From Symsagittifera roscoffensis (lineage: Eukaryota > Xenacoelomorpha > Acoela > Convolutidae), in assembly GCF_963678635.1 (NCBI RefSeq), contig NC_087070.1, positions 42,041,831-42,105,830 of the forward strand: a stretch of DNA of 64,000 bases, read 5' to 3'. Positions 20,454 through 28,623 of this stretch are shown here, one piece after another. Made by a program: the position numbers and the translations under genes. Below the pieces are notes generated by a model that saw only the letters and a list, made by a program, of their open reading frames with translations, was not told where the DNA came from and ran no database searches. Position 1 is the first letter of the stretch, and each line of letters starts with the position of its first letter.

Positions 20454-21770
20454 TTAGGTCATAAGAGTGTTTTTGGTAATTTTTCTATCTGAACGCACAT
20501 AAACTGTTGATGCACGCTCTCCCATAAACAATAACTCGACGTTATTAGCGAGACCTGCGTCAAACTTGAGTTCGAGCGAAATAGTGCAATTGGTCAATTC
20601 AGGATGAATAAAATCGTGTGAAGCCTCCTGAGTAGACGTGAGATCAAAAGCCATAATATAATGATTATCATAATTAGCGAGACTGATTCCATGACTAGTG
20701 TTTAAAACAAAATCAAGAGCCTCAAGCGTATTGTAATAAATTCTTTTATTGTCTGATGTTGAGATGGGAGTTCCGGCAATGGGTAGACCGTTTCTGTAAA
20801 CAATGATCTCATTCAACCCAAATTTCTGGTAATGAAAAGGGTTTGTTCTATTAGTACCCAAATATGCTTCGTTTATGCTCATTGCTACTATCATTCTTCG
20901 AACAGGTTCTTTTGCAAAAACATCCTCTTGTCGCCAGCTTTGTACTCCTGCAGTTGCGAGAAACGTTTTTGGTACTACTTCGATGTAATTGTAAATTGCC
21001 GGGTTCTTCAACAAAGTTTTTTCTATTGATGAGAGAGCATAGTCAGTCACAGTCATCTTTCTGACATAGAGGTTAGCTTCGATTATTTGGACCTTGTAGT
21101 GTTTAGCTGCATCTTCAGATATGACAACAAAATCATTAGGAGAACGTCTAAGAGACAATCTTATTGTCACACCGCTAAGTAGATGCTTGTCACACGACAA
21201 AAAATCGCAAGCAATTTTACCAAATAGCTTCAGCTCGCTCGAGGCCGCAACGAGACCTTTACGCTCCGTAACATCATCAGCTCTCCTTCCAGCACCGTCA
21301 ATGGCTGATGGATTTTCTTCATAATAATAACCTTGACAAGCCAACCATGTTTTCTTGGCATCATTACCGTATGAAAACTCGGTCTCAATAAAGCTTTTAT
21401 GGGCAAAATTAGCATTGGTAGTTGATATTTTTTCACCATTCAGAGACAGTGTACACTCAGAAAATAATGAAGAAAAAGGATTGTTAACAAAATACGGCGT
21501 ATCTCTGTTTGCCGCCTCTGTAGCATGTGTTCGAAGCACGTTTCCATTGCTTCGAACAATTCGTGCAACTATTTCCAAACGAGTACGTTGAAGATCGATG
21601 AAATTATTTCTGTCGCCGAGTACTTCAAACTCTAGCATAGGACCATCAGGGGAGTAGGAAGGTCCAATTTTTTGGGTGAATGCATTTTCAAAAGTGACAA
21701 GCAAAGGCGGTTTCTCAAATAAGTCCAAGGAGCTGTGAGTTGCTTCACTCGGGATTAAATTAGAAATCAT
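20454..21770 (-). CDS. Polinton major capsid protein (double jelly-roll)
   Basis: 438 aa. The N-terminal half (LEFEVLGDRNNFIDLQRTRL..) and the repeated beta-rich segments match the hexon-like capsid family that invertebrate genomes often annotate as 'F54H12.2-like'. Position next to protease and core protein supports the call. The family forms the trimeric shell of the predicted icosahedral particle. Its ATG lies inside the end of the core-protein ORF (11-bp overlap). The frame is intact. Confidence 0.85.
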   Translation of the reverse strand: MISNLIPSEATHSSLDLFEKPPLLVTFENAFTQKIGPSYSPDGPMLEFEVLGDRNNFIDLQRTRLEIVARIVRSNGNVLRTHATEAANRDTPYFVNNPFSSLFSECTLSLNGEKISTTNANFAHKSFIETEFSYGNDAKKTWLACQGYYYEENPSAIDGAGRRADDVTERKGLVAASSELKLFGKIACDFLSCDKHLLSGVTIRLSLRRSPNDFVVISEDAAKHYKVQIIEANLYVRKMTVTDYALSSIEKTLLKNPAIYNYIEVVPKTFLATAGVQSWRQEDVFAKEPVRRMIVAMSINEAYLGTNRTNPFHYQKFGLNEIIVYRNGLPIAGTPISTSDNKRIYYNTLEALDFVLNTSHGISLANYDNHYIMAFDLTSTQEASHDFIHPELTNCTISLELKFDAGLANNVELLFMGERASTVYVRSDRKITKNTLMT

Positions 21771-22167
21771 TTTTAACCCTTGTAAAGAAATCGGAGCGAC
21801 TTCTCTGTGCAGTTCGTTTTCTGGGAATGACGCGTCTCGTTTTTCGTTTAAACGCCGTCGTTCTTTTCGGATGACTTTTCCGAGATCTACTTCCTCCTCC
21901 TACTTGCTTTTTGATTGTTTTTCTAACGGTGCTTTTGAGTGCCTGCTTAGGACTTTTTCTTTTTGTTGCAACTTCTATCAGTTCTGGAGCTGCCTGAAGA
22001 AGTAGTTCTTTTCCGATTTTTTTAGCCGCGGGTATCACAAATTTTCGAGCCAGTGGAAGTGCGACTCTTCCTATTCCCAAGGCTAATGCACCGAAGCCAC
22101 TGCCTCGTTGTCTATAATGCCCCGAGAAATGTGGTAGGTTTGCTTGGTTGTGGTAATATGAATCCAT
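21760..22167 (-). CDS. Basic core/minor capsid protein (adenovirus pX/pVI-like)
   Basis: ~135 aa from the ATG near 22167 (the open frame extends to 22176 but begins with TTG). It has a Gly/Ala-rich amphipathic segment (GFGALALGIGRVALPLARKF and the following helix) and then a very basic Arg/Lys/Ser tail, the layout of adintovirus and Polinton core proteins that coat the DNA and disrupt membranes. A GGGSRSRK stretch could be a protease target. It starts 5 bp after the penton stop and overlaps the capsid start, so it is part of the compact late cluster. Confidence 0.7.
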   Translation of the reverse strand: MDSYYHNQANLPHFSGHYRQRGSGFGALALGIGRVALPLARKFVIPAAKKIGKELLLQAAPELIEVATKRKSPKQALKSTVRKTIKKQVGGGSRSRKSHPKRTTAFKRKTRRVIPRKRTAQRSRSDFFTRVKNDF

Positions 22168-22172
22168 TTTGA

Positions 22173-23066
22173 TCAATTGCTAAACTTTTGAAATTTCAAA
22201 GTCAGAACAACTTTTCCCCCTTCAGCGAAAGGAACAAGTCCTCCAGTTTCTGTGCGCAAGTTCACAGAAATATTGGAAATATTATTGACCAAAAGTTTTT
22301 TAAAATCCAAATTACTAAACACTTTACGATGATTCGGTTCAATTGTACATGCGTAACCGTTTTTCACTCGACGATTTGTATCAATGACTCGTAAAAGGGG
22401 TGCTTTTGTGTCTCCGACTATTTGATAATGAATTATGTCCAGATAAATAAACATAAGCTGAGTACCAGCGCATACATCAACGGGATAGTCAGCAATAAGA
22501 TCTTGGGTAGAGAATGTGCTATGTTTCGTGCTTCCTTGTTTGTAACCTATATGATAACCAGTTCCATCTCTGACGCCTTTGAATCCAAGTAGACTAGGAA
22601 TTTGCGGGCTTGAAAAAGTTATACCTTCCCAATAATGCAGCCATAAGGAAAGATGTTTGGTTATTGGATCTATTACGTAATCCAATTTCTCTAATTCTGT
22701 CTTTCGACGAATCTCGTCCAGTATTTGATCAATGCTCGTATATTCTCCTTTTGTTAATTTTGCTGTTTCTCCAAGGTAAGGTCTGGAGATCTTGTCTTTC
22801 TCAACTTTCATGCTTGCTATAACCCGATCTTTTTTGTAGTACACAATGTTGTTGTCAGTTACGTTGTTTATCTGAGTAGGGAAGGTAATTTCTGTAACTG
22901 CTACTCTCCATTCACCTTGCAAATTTATTTCTTCACTCAGGAGATTTTTGAAGTTGGCCAGAGTGTTATCCTTAAAAACGTTCATTGATGCAGATGAAAC
23001 TAGGGTAATTGTGAAGGAAGGGGGAACATTATGGGTGAAAAGACTGTCGGAAGTGCCCTCAGTCAT
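22173..23066 (-). CDS. Minor capsid/penton protein of the Polinton
   Basis: 297 aa. FTITLVSSASMNVFKDNT followed by GEWRVAVTEITFPTQINNV is the recognisable start of the Polinton minor capsid (single jelly-roll penton-like) family, here at residues ~18-70. It would sit at the particle vertices. It overlaps the 3' end of the integrase gene by 8 bp in another frame and is 5 bp from the core-protein start. Intact. Confidence 0.75.
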   Translation of the reverse strand: MTEGTSDSLFTHNVPPSFTITLVSSASMNVFKDNTLANFKNLLSEEINLQGEWRVAVTEITFPTQINNVTDNNIVYYKKDRVIASMKVEKDKISRPYLGETAKLTKGEYTSIDQILDEIRRKTELEKLDYVIDPITKHLSLWLHYWEGITFSSPQIPSLLGFKGVRDGTGYHIGYKQGSTKHSTFSTQDLIADYPVDVCAGTQLMFIYLDIIHYQIVGDTKAPLLRVIDTNRRVKNGYACTIEPNHRKVFSNLDFKKLLVNNISNISVNLRTETGGLVPFAEGGKVVLTLKFQKFSN

Positions 23067-24279
23067 TATTGTCCTTCTCCAGAACGCGAATCAGTTCAGA
23101 CTCGTAAAATTTTCCCTCAATCGGTTCTCTGTTAGAATCAATCAAATTGTATGTTGGAGGATTTCGTGTTGGTATGTCAAAAACTTCAAACACTTCATCG
23201 GTGAACGATTGTTTGTAACCCTTGCGAAAACGTATGTCTACTTTGGCAAGTCTAACATAATCACCAACATAAAGCTTTGGACGTCGAACTAACTTCAAAG
23301 ACTGTTCTGCTCTTAATGAAATCAGGCGAGGAACATCTTTTTTAGTTACTTTATTTGGTGCAAGATTTGTGACACGATTTGTTCTCGAATTAATTGCATT
23401 GACAAAATCTTGCAATTTGTCAATGTATGAGTAAGTCCATTTATCCTCCAAGTACTTATAAATAAGATTTTTCAAGGAACGGATATTTCTCTCAGCGAAT
23501 GCGGACTTTTTCTCGCTCTCTGTGCTATATGTGTTTATGCCTTTCTTTTTACATAATGCTTCGAAGGACCCTTTAAACTCTGTGCCCTTGTCCACCCATA
23601 CTTTTTCCGGTTGTTTTGTCGTTATCATTAGTTTGAACGCTTCTGCTGTTGTAGTAGCATACTTTGATTTCAAGGGTTGCACTCTGAGATAGCGGGACAT
23701 GCAGTCAACTGCAACAAGCAGATACTTAACATCATGGTTGTACTGGGCAAGTTTATCAACAAAGGCCAGATCTAATGACCAGATTTCGTCGATATCGTAA
23801 ACTATGACCTTGAGTCGCGGCGTTTTTCGGATCACAGTTCGATATTTTGTGTAAGCAGGTTCAGTATGAAGGAAATGTTTAACTTTCTTTCGCGACAAAT
23901 TGCTTGCTTTTATCAAGTTGTTCACACTACCAAATAACGCGGGACCTTTGTCACTGTATTTAGTTTTCAACAATTTTTCTTCAATCTTGGTAATTTTCCC
24001 ATTGTTTTGTTTGCGCCTTCGTCTTTTCTGACGTTGGAGAATCTGAATCGTTATGGGGCGTTCCGTATGAGTCAGAGCCTTCTTCTGACTCTTTTTCACG
24101 TTTTTGGTTTTGGGTTTTTCTATTACCGCTGAGACTTTTTCGTTTGTGTTTTTTACTTCTCTTAAGGTTTGCACTACTTTTTTCCTGCCAAGTGGGCGAT
24201 GTTGAGCGGGTTCTTGAGGGTCCGGGTTCTCGTTTCTCTTGAGCGTTAAAAGACGCTGACTGAACCGCGTGTTTGGCAT
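23059..24279 (-). CDS. Polinton retrovirus-like integrase
   Basis: 406 aa, inserts the element into chromosomes. The N-terminal ~110 residues are Lys/Arg-rich. Then come KYSDKGPALFGSVNNLIKAS and a helix-rich N-terminal domain, the DDE catalytic core (WSLDLAFVD, VWVDKGTEFKG, SAFAERNIRSL), and a C-terminal SH3/chromo-like domain (YVGDYVRLAKV..KGYKQSFTDEVFEV). All three catalytic acids are present. The first 299 nt overlap the upstream ORF in another frame, so the true start may be internal, but no internal ATG precedes the conserved region. Confidence 0.9.
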   Translation of the reverse strand: MPNTRFSQRLLTLKRNENPDPQEPAQHRPLGRKKVVQTLREVKNTNEKVSAVIEKPKTKNVKKSQKKALTHTERPITIQILQRQKRRRRKQNNGKITKIEEKLLKTKYSDKGPALFGSVNNLIKASNLSRKKVKHFLHTEPAYTKYRTVIRKTPRLKVIVYDIDEIWSLDLAFVDKLAQYNHDVKYLLVAVDCMSRYLRVQPLKSKYATTTAEAFKLMITTKQPEKVWVDKGTEFKGSFEALCKKKGINTYSTESEKKSAFAERNIRSLKNLIYKYLEDKWTYSYIDKLQDFVNAINSRTNRVTNLAPNKVTKKDVPRLISLRAEQSLKLVRRPKLYVGDYVRLAKVDIRFRKGYKQSFTDEVFEVFDIPTRNPPTYNLIDSNREPIEGKFYESELIRVLEKDNND

Positions 24280-24841
24280 TTCGATTTATTACCAGGTTTT
24301 CATTCAAGTTGAGAGCAGTTAAAATGTTAATGAACGCCGGATTGTGTAGTTTTTTCGTTGGTTGTTGTATGTCGTATAAAAATATTGTAGCTTTAAGTCC
24401 TGTTGGTACTTTATCTACATATATCACCTCATTGTCTTGGTTTATGGTTACTCTTTCTGAATTTTCTATAATTTCAAGTACGGTTTTTGCTCTAACAAAT
24501 TTTTTGTCTTCTAAAACTTGTAACTGTCCTAAAATGCTTTCGGTCTGTCTATTGTGTTTCTCTTCTAGTTTTTCGTCTTTAACACGTTCGACCGGTACTT
24601 CTTCATCGTCCGTTAACAGTTTAAGCTGTTCTTGTTGGGGCTCAACATTATCCGTAAATGTTTCCTTCGTTGCAGTAGTCTTACTAGTTTGTGGAGGTAA
24701 TTGGGGTCTAAGCCGGTTAAGATAGGACAGTTGAGCATTTTTATGTTTAATATTATTATCATGAAGAACACGTGCAGCATGTGGCTGCTCTTTAACATAT
24801 AAATGTTTCGGAATTAGAATGAATTCTTCAGCAGTCATCAT
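23981..24841 (-). CDS. Conserved Polinton protein of unknown function (with 'LIPKHLYVKEQPHA' motif)
   Basis: ~286 aa from the ATG at 24839-24841, which overlaps the upstream stop as TAATG. The N-terminus (EEFILIPKHLYVKEQPHAA.. QLSYLNRLRP) and the middle KATIFLYDIQQPTKK.. FINILTALNLN resemble a protein often found beside the integrase in invertebrate Polintons, called PX-like by some. The C-terminal third is Lys/Arg/Ser-rich and overlaps the integrase ORF out of frame. No enzymatic motif. Function unknown, probably structural. Confidence 0.6.
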   Translation of the reverse strand: MMTAEEFILIPKHLYVKEQPHAARVLHDNNIKHKNAQLSYLNRLRPQLPPQTSKTTATKETFTDNVEPQQEQLKLLTDDEEVPVERVKDEKLEEKHNRQTESILGQLQVLEDKKFVRAKTVLEIIENSERVTINQDNEVIYVDKVPTGLKATIFLYDIQQPTKKLHNPAFINILTALNLNENLVINRNAKHAVQSASFNAQEKREPGPSRTRSTSPTWQEKSSANLKRSKKHKRKSLSGNRKTQNQKREKESEEGSDSYGTPHNDSDSPTSEKTKAQTKQWENYQD

Positions 24842-25146
24842 TAAGTTGTGAGGTACTTGTAACAAAAATAAAGTATTTGTCGAACTAAATGGAAGCCTTC
24901 TTTACTCAAAATAATCGCACGTTTTTTGACAACACTGGTTTTTGGAGTTAATAAGTATTTGTATGCTGTCTCGAATCGTTCGATGTTTGCGATTTTAACG
25001 GGTACGTTTCCATTGACTACATTGAGCAAACATTCACAAACAAGTGTTATGATCTCACGATTTGAAGTTTTTCTAATTAATCTTCTTAGCTGGTCAGGTT
25101 TCAGTTGTACCATATGCCGCAGAATAGATAAGTTTTTCTTTTTCAT
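24841..25146 (-). CDS. Small conserved basic Polinton protein
   Basis: 101 aa. The pattern LKPDQLRRLIRKT.. LVCECLLNVVNGNVPVK.. KYLLTPKTSVVKKRAIILSKEGF matches a small Polinton/adintovirus protein that lies next to the ATPase and whose C-terminal part is basic. Function is unknown. It overlaps the ATPase by 53 bp and shares the stop-start TAATG with the next gene, suggesting coupled translation. Confidence 0.6.
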   Translation of the reverse strand: MKKKNLSILRHMVQLKPDQLRRLIRKTSNREIITLVCECLLNVVNGNVPVKIANIERFETAYKYLLTPKTSVVKKRAIILSKEGFHLVRQILYFCYKYLTT

Positions 25147-25795
25147 TTGTGATTGGAGTAGTTTCTGCTTCAGATAAGGGTAAATAAAAAACTGTTGGCC
25201 CAGGTGGTGTGATATTTGAACAATATCTCAAACAATCTGATGTACGGGGGTCCAAGTCGATTAGAAGATGTCCAAAAGAGTCTCTGGTAGCTAATTCGTA
25301 ACAGTTTCTCAAAAATTTTGATACATTCAATTGTCTTCCTAATAGATCTAGTTGCTGAACGTCGCGAGGCGATTTGAACAGAATGATGTGTGAAGTGTTC
25401 AAATCAATCGTACGCGACCATCGACTTTGTTGAAACAAGTTATGCTTAACATATATTACATCTATCCCTCTATGTCTACCCGCTGTCGCTAACCTAACAA
25501 ATTCCTTGTCATTATAGATGTCTTCACATGAATCATCGAAAACTAGAAGAACATTTTCTAATTTTCTCACAGATTCGAATCCGTCGAATTTCATGAACTC
25601 CATATTCACTTCGCGAGAAGACACTTTTTCTGAGAATGCAGGTTGCATCTCTTTGTAAAGATATAGAACGGTTCCAAATTTAGGGTAAAAAGTATTTCCC
25701 ATCAGAAGTTTCAAAATTAACTCAGTTTTCCCGGATCCTGAAGGTCCCACTATCGCCATAAAAATTCTTGTCGAAGTATCAATCACTTTATTCAT
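25094..25795 (-). CDS. A32/FtsK-type genome-packaging ATPase
   Basis: ~233 aa from the ATG at 25793-25795 (the open frame extends to 25867 but starts with TTG). Walker A is MAIVGPSGSGKTEL at the N-terminus, Walker B is VLLVFDDSCED, followed by RHRGIDVIYVKHNLFQ and a conserved ILFKSPRDVQQLDLLGRQL. This is the Polinton packaging ATPase, which threads DNA into capsids. The ATG overlaps the stop of the membrane-protein ORF (ATGA). Intact. Confidence 0.9.
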   Translation of the reverse strand: MNKVIDTSTRIFMAIVGPSGSGKTELILKLLMGNTFYPKFGTVLYLYKEMQPAFSEKVSSREVNMEFMKFDGFESVRKLENVLLVFDDSCEDIYNDKEFVRLATAGRHRGIDVIYVKHNLFQQSRWSRTIDLNTSHIILFKSPRDVQQLDLLGRQLNVSKFLRNCYELATRDSFGHLLIDLDPRTSDCLRYCSNITPPGPTVFYLPLSEAETTPITNEKEKLIYSAAYGTTET

Positions 25796-26076
25796 ATTCT
25801 TGGGTTTGGTAGTACGTAACCAACCAAGCCTGATAAAATCGAGAACCAAACTGACGTTTCTTCGCAACTTAATTTAGTGAAAGAAAGTTTGAGAATGCAG
25901 AAAGTTAGTAAAATTAGAATTACTACCATTTGCGCAACAAAAACTACTTCAGACCTTGGCAAAGTTACATTGTTACAAAACTTCCATGATTTTTTTTCAC
26001 TGTTTGTCTCGTTATAAACAAACTCTGTTACTAATGTTGCGTCAGGTTCATCTACTGCTGTTGTTGCTTCTGACAT
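25792..26076 (-). CDS. Small membrane protein of the Polinton
   Basis: 94 aa. One strong transmembrane segment (VVFVAQMVVILILLTFCIL, residues ~45-63) and a conserved C-terminal tail ETSVWFSILSGLVGYVLPNP typical of the small Polinton transmembrane protein next to the ATPase. The N-terminal half carries N-glycosylation-like sites (NETN, NNVT). It could be a virion membrane or fusion component; the role is unknown. Stop overlaps the ATPase start as ATGA. Confidence 0.65.
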   Translation of the reverse strand: MSEATTAVDEPDATLVTEFVYNETNSEKKSWKFCNNVTLPRSEVVFVAQMVVILILLTFCILKLSFTKLSCEETSVWFSILSGLVGYVLPNPRI

Positions 26077-26148
26077 TTGAGAAACTATTTATTCTACAGA
26101 CTGCGTTAGACTTTTTCTCTCTGCGAATGAAGCTTGTAAAAAATTAAA

Positions 26149-26403
26149 TTACTTTTGAGAACAGTAAAAAATTTCATAACGTGTGAAATCTCTATCATTT
26201 ATGTCATGCATTTCTAAAACAAAGTTTGCTGGGATATTTGCGGTTTTTTTGTAGTACATTATTTTCTTCACAGTATCCTCTTTCACAATCGTCTTAATCT
26301 CATCTGGCAATTCACTGCTGTTTAGATCCATCTGAACTCCTGGCTGACGTTTGGGTACTAAGACTAGTTCGGGAAGACATACTCCTCGCTTGCTGGCTAA
26401 CAT
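26149..26403 (-). CDS. Hypothetical small Polinton ORF (84 aa from ATG)
   Basis: The open frame runs from 26445 but its first codon is TTG; the first ATG is near 26403. The sequence (GVCLPELVLVPKRQPGVQMD.. NIPANFVLEMHDIND) has mixed composition and looks coding. It overlaps the 3' end of 26312-26653 in another frame, so either two genes overlap or a frameshift joins them. Function not recognised. Confidence 0.45.
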   Translation of the reverse strand: MLASKRGVCLPELVLVPKRQPGVQMDLNSSELPDEIKTIVKEDTVKKIMYYKKTANIPANFVLEMHDINDRDFTRYEIFYCSQK

Positions 26404-26653
26404 TTCTGATAAACTTGAATCTCTGGAAGTATACAAATTGATCAATAACTGGAAAAAACCTCTTCAACGTAGACAACTCTTCTTCGGAAATTATTATTTG
26501 CTCCTTCCTCTGAACAATTTGGCCACTGCAATCAATACGCTCTATTCTCGTTAATGAAATTTTAATATCACCCTCTGGAGTCATCCACGCACAAAGCATT
26601 GAATTTTGTGATAGGTATGTCTCCACTTTCGCTGATCTCTCGCTGTTGTTCAT
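26312..26653 (-). CDS. Hypothetical Polinton ORF (113 aa)
   Basis: ATG at 26651-26653, overlapping the end of the next upstream ORF by 86 bp. The first ~80 residues (LCAWMTPEGDIKISLTRIER.. FFPVIDQFVYFQRFKFI) are convincing protein. The last ~30 residues are Ser/Arg/Gln-rich and lie over the neighbouring frame, so the C-terminus is doubtful. Function unknown. Confidence 0.45.
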   Translation of the reverse strand: MNNSERSAKVETYLSQNSMLCAWMTPEGDIKISLTRIERIDCSGQIVQRKEQIIISEEELSTLKRFFPVIDQFVYFQRFKFIRNVSQQARSMSSRTSLSTQTSARSSDGSKQQ

Positions 26654-27137
26654 TTTTCAACCAATCATAAAAAACCTTGGTTTTCTTCAAGGCACAATGA
26701 TTCCTGGAGTTGTAATGTGGAATATGTTTATTGCAACTTGGATAATTTTTAAAATATAAGTTTTCAACCCGAGGACAGCCCAAATCATCTAGGTTTTCAA
26801 TCTTTCGGTCCAAGTACTTGGCCAAAAATTCTGTCTTTTCTTTTCCTTTAGCGTAAAAAACGGCACCAGGATTTCTCAGCACAAAACTCTGAAGTATTTG
26901 ATTCAAGTTTATATAAAGATAATCACCGTTTTCCCAATGGAGACCGTGTAAATAATTAGTTAACCAGTTGTAAGCTTTTTGTTCAAGCTTTGGTAGTATA
27001 TTGAAATTCACTGGAGGTAGGAAAATGAGTCGATCGCTGTAGTCTGAAGTTGTTATTGCTAATTCTTTAACCACAAAGGCGTTTTTCTTGTAACGAAAGC
27101 CTTCCACGTCAAGCACAACTGATCTCTCGCCTAGCAT
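26568..27137 (-). CDS. RNase H-fold/DEDD exonuclease-like Polinton protein
   Basis: 189 aa. Starts with VVLDVEGFRYKKNAFVVKELA, which has the Asp-x-Glu arrangement of DEDD 3'-5' exonucleases. Its ending includes a Cys/His pattern (CNKHIPHYNSRNHCALKKTK.. WLKNE) seen in a family of invertebrate virus-like proteins that I remember as exonuclease-like. A candidate acidic residue is NLDDLGCP. It might process DNA or RNA ends. The call rests on a short motif, so moderate confidence at best. The ATG overlaps the next stop by 7 bp. Confidence 0.4.
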   Translation of the reverse strand: MLGERSVVLDVEGFRYKKNAFVVKELAITTSDYSDRLIFLPPVNFNILPKLEQKAYNWLTNYLHGLHWENGDYLYINLNQILQSFVLRNPGAVFYAKGKEKTEFLAKYLDRKIENLDDLGCPRVENLYFKNYPSCNKHIPHYNSRNHCALKKTKVFYDWLKNEQQREISESGDIPITKFNALCVDDSRG

Positions 27138-27565
27138 TCTAGTAAATGATAAACTTCTGGTTTTTTCAACTTAATGAAAAGGCAGAACGCTATTCCACTC
27201 AAATGTCCCAATAAGCTGTTGTTACAGTTCCAGGGCAACATGTAACAGTACGTGGGACCCTGTTGATAAAATTCGTGTATAAATCCGGCCGCATCGTGCA
27301 AAATAGCGTGCAATCGTAAAATTTTGGAATTTTTCAAATATTTGTCCAAGGAAGAGTTATCAATACCAATCAAGCCACCATAAGGTCTCAACTTAATTAA
27401 AATGTCGTAGTTAAGGTTATCAGAACTAACAAAAAACAGAGAACATGCAGCTAGAAAATAGTTGCGTCGGTTAGAATTATCAGGATAAGTTTGTTTCAAA
27501 GACGTATAAATTTCGTGAATTATTTTCAAATCAATAGGAGTTACTCTGCTTTTTTGCAATTTCAT
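27131..27565 (-). CDS. Hypothetical Polinton protein (144 aa)
   Basis: ATG at 27563-27565 overlaps the stop of the upstream ORF as TAATG. A mostly globular, mixed-composition sequence with DLKIIHEIYTSLKQTYPDN, HAILHDAAGFIHEFY and TYCYMLPWNCNNSLLGHLSG; no known motif. A His/Asp stretch (HDAAGFIHE) might be a metal or active site but that is speculation. Confidence 0.5.
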   Translation of the reverse strand: MKLQKSRVTPIDLKIIHEIYTSLKQTYPDNSNRRNYFLAACSLFFVSSDNLNYDILIKLRPYGGLIGIDNSSLDKYLKNSKILRLHAILHDAAGFIHEFYQQGPTYCYMLPWNCNNSLLGHLSGIAFCLFIKLKKPEVYHLLEC

Positions 27566-28101
27566 TATTTATTTTTTTCCAACACCTCTCCAACCTGCTG
27601 AATTTCAAGCCAGTGGAAATAAAAATGACCTTGCAAATACCATTTAGACTCATTAAGATAACGGTGGTAAATAATTAAATAAACCACCGGAAGTTTTTTG
27701 TATTTTGATAGCTTGTTGAAACATAGACGGATTTTTCTCTCCAAGTCTTTATCAACCCATAATGAGTTAAAGTCAAACGAATAGTCGAAAACGTTTTCAT
27801 AATCAGCAATATTCAAATCGCTCACAGTGCCATACTTTTGTTTTGTAGAAATGCACCAAGAGATTTGTTGAAGCTCACTCAAATAAAATTGTTCTTTGAA
27901 AATCAACTCGTATTCTTTCTTTGAAATTTCCTTTGCCCTTTCGAGGAAGACGACGTAGCGTTCATTACATAATTTGAAAAATGAGTTTTTTTCTGCGGTT
28001 GAAAACACTCTTAATTGTAAATGTTCATTATCAATATCTTCAGTACACCAAGTTCCCTCTAATTTCATTCTTCTTATTTCAAAATTTGACAATTTTATCA
28101 T
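27565..28101 (-). CDS. Hypothetical Polinton protein (178 aa)
   Basis: First ORF of the minus-strand cluster, ATG at 28099-28101. Charged, Lys/Glu/Tyr-rich with several aromatic clusters (QLQQISWCIST-like segment, YLIIYHRYLNESKWYLQGHFYFHWLE); helical in feel. No motif that I recognise. The stop TAA overlaps the next ATG by one base. Likely an early/structural accessory gene of the element. Confidence 0.5.
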   Translation of the reverse strand: MIKLSNFEIRRMKLEGTWCTEDIDNEHLQLRVFSTAEKNSFFKLCNERYVVFLERAKEISKKEYELIFKEQFYLSELQQISWCISTKQKYGTVSDLNIADYENVFDYSFDFNSLWVDKDLERKIRLCFNKLSKYKKLPVVYLIIYHRYLNESKWYLQGHFYFHWLEIQQVGEVLEKNK

Positions 28102-28387
28102 TTGGTATATTTTGCCCAGAAACGGCCGCCGCCTTTTGAGAGTAATTTCAATTTACTGCCTTTTCACCATAAAATTTAGGTCAAGTTAAGGAATTAGTTT
28201 ACTGCTGCCAACAGTTAAGCTACGCTGCCAAAATGGCCGGCGAATTTTTATTATATACCATAAAAGTCAATTCCCCGTTCACTAACAAATTTCAACTAGG
28301 TCGAAAGTTCATTTACCCTAAACAAGCATAACAATTAATATGATTCATATAATTAATCAGGACCAATAATTGGGACCCCAAAATTTG
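28102..28387. other. Non-coding right end of the Polinton
   Basis: AT-rich sequence between the first minus-strand gene and the right terminal repeat, where the leading promoter of the cluster would lie. It shows traces of similarity to the inner side of the left end. No ORF. Confidence 0.45.
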
Positions 28388-28621
28388 GAATTAGAAAGAT
28401 TTTTGTATCGTGTCCCTTGTTGTTAAGCTAAACTTAGCAAGATCCTAAGTAGGGGGTCTTCTGCTTTTTGGGTGGAAAATCTCTTTCGTTTACAAAATCC
28501 TAGGATGAGGGTCCTCCAAAAAATTAAGGACCCCTTTCCTAGGATTTTGCTTTACGTGAGGACCCCCCCCCCCTTAGGAAGGACCCCCCCCTTAGGATCC
28601 GGGACACGATACAATACTACT
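28388..28621. repeat. Right terminal inverted repeat of the Polinton (foldback structure)
   Basis: Reverse complement of 10322-10558. Central 57-bp hairpin at 28493-28549; outer pairing TTGTATCGTGTCCC (28403) with GGGACACGATACAA (to 28614). Ends CAATACTACT at 28621. A long C-run (28562-28573) differs in length from the left copy. The final bases ACTACT + AG create a splice-acceptor-like TAG immediately before the FkbM coding sequence. Confidence 0.8.
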
Positions 28622-28623
28622 AG

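Larger units (their letters stand above)
10322..28621 (-). mobile_element. Polinton/Maverick (adintovirus-like) element, ~18.3 kb
   Basis: A single block holds the Polinton signature set: protein-primed PolB, adenain-type protease, major and minor capsid proteins, core protein, retrovirus-like integrase and A32/FtsK-type packaging ATPase. Inverted repeats of ~230 bp lie at both ends (10322-10558 and 28388-28621), and the total length is in the family's usual 15-20 kb range. The outermost bases are AGTAGTATTG and its complement. No 6-bp target duplication is apparent (TGCGAC left, AGCACC right), so the ends may have decayed or been rearranged. Most ORFs are intact, which points to a fairly recent insertion. 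Most genes run on the minus strand; the module at 16211-19906 contains two plus-strand genes. Confidence 0.9.

Noticed and set aside
28472..28623. In-frame extension of the FkbM exon into the Polinton repeat
   Set aside because: The extra residues come from the terminal repeat (Pro/Leu/Gly/Arg repeats from C-runs); a splice acceptor at the boundary is more likely.
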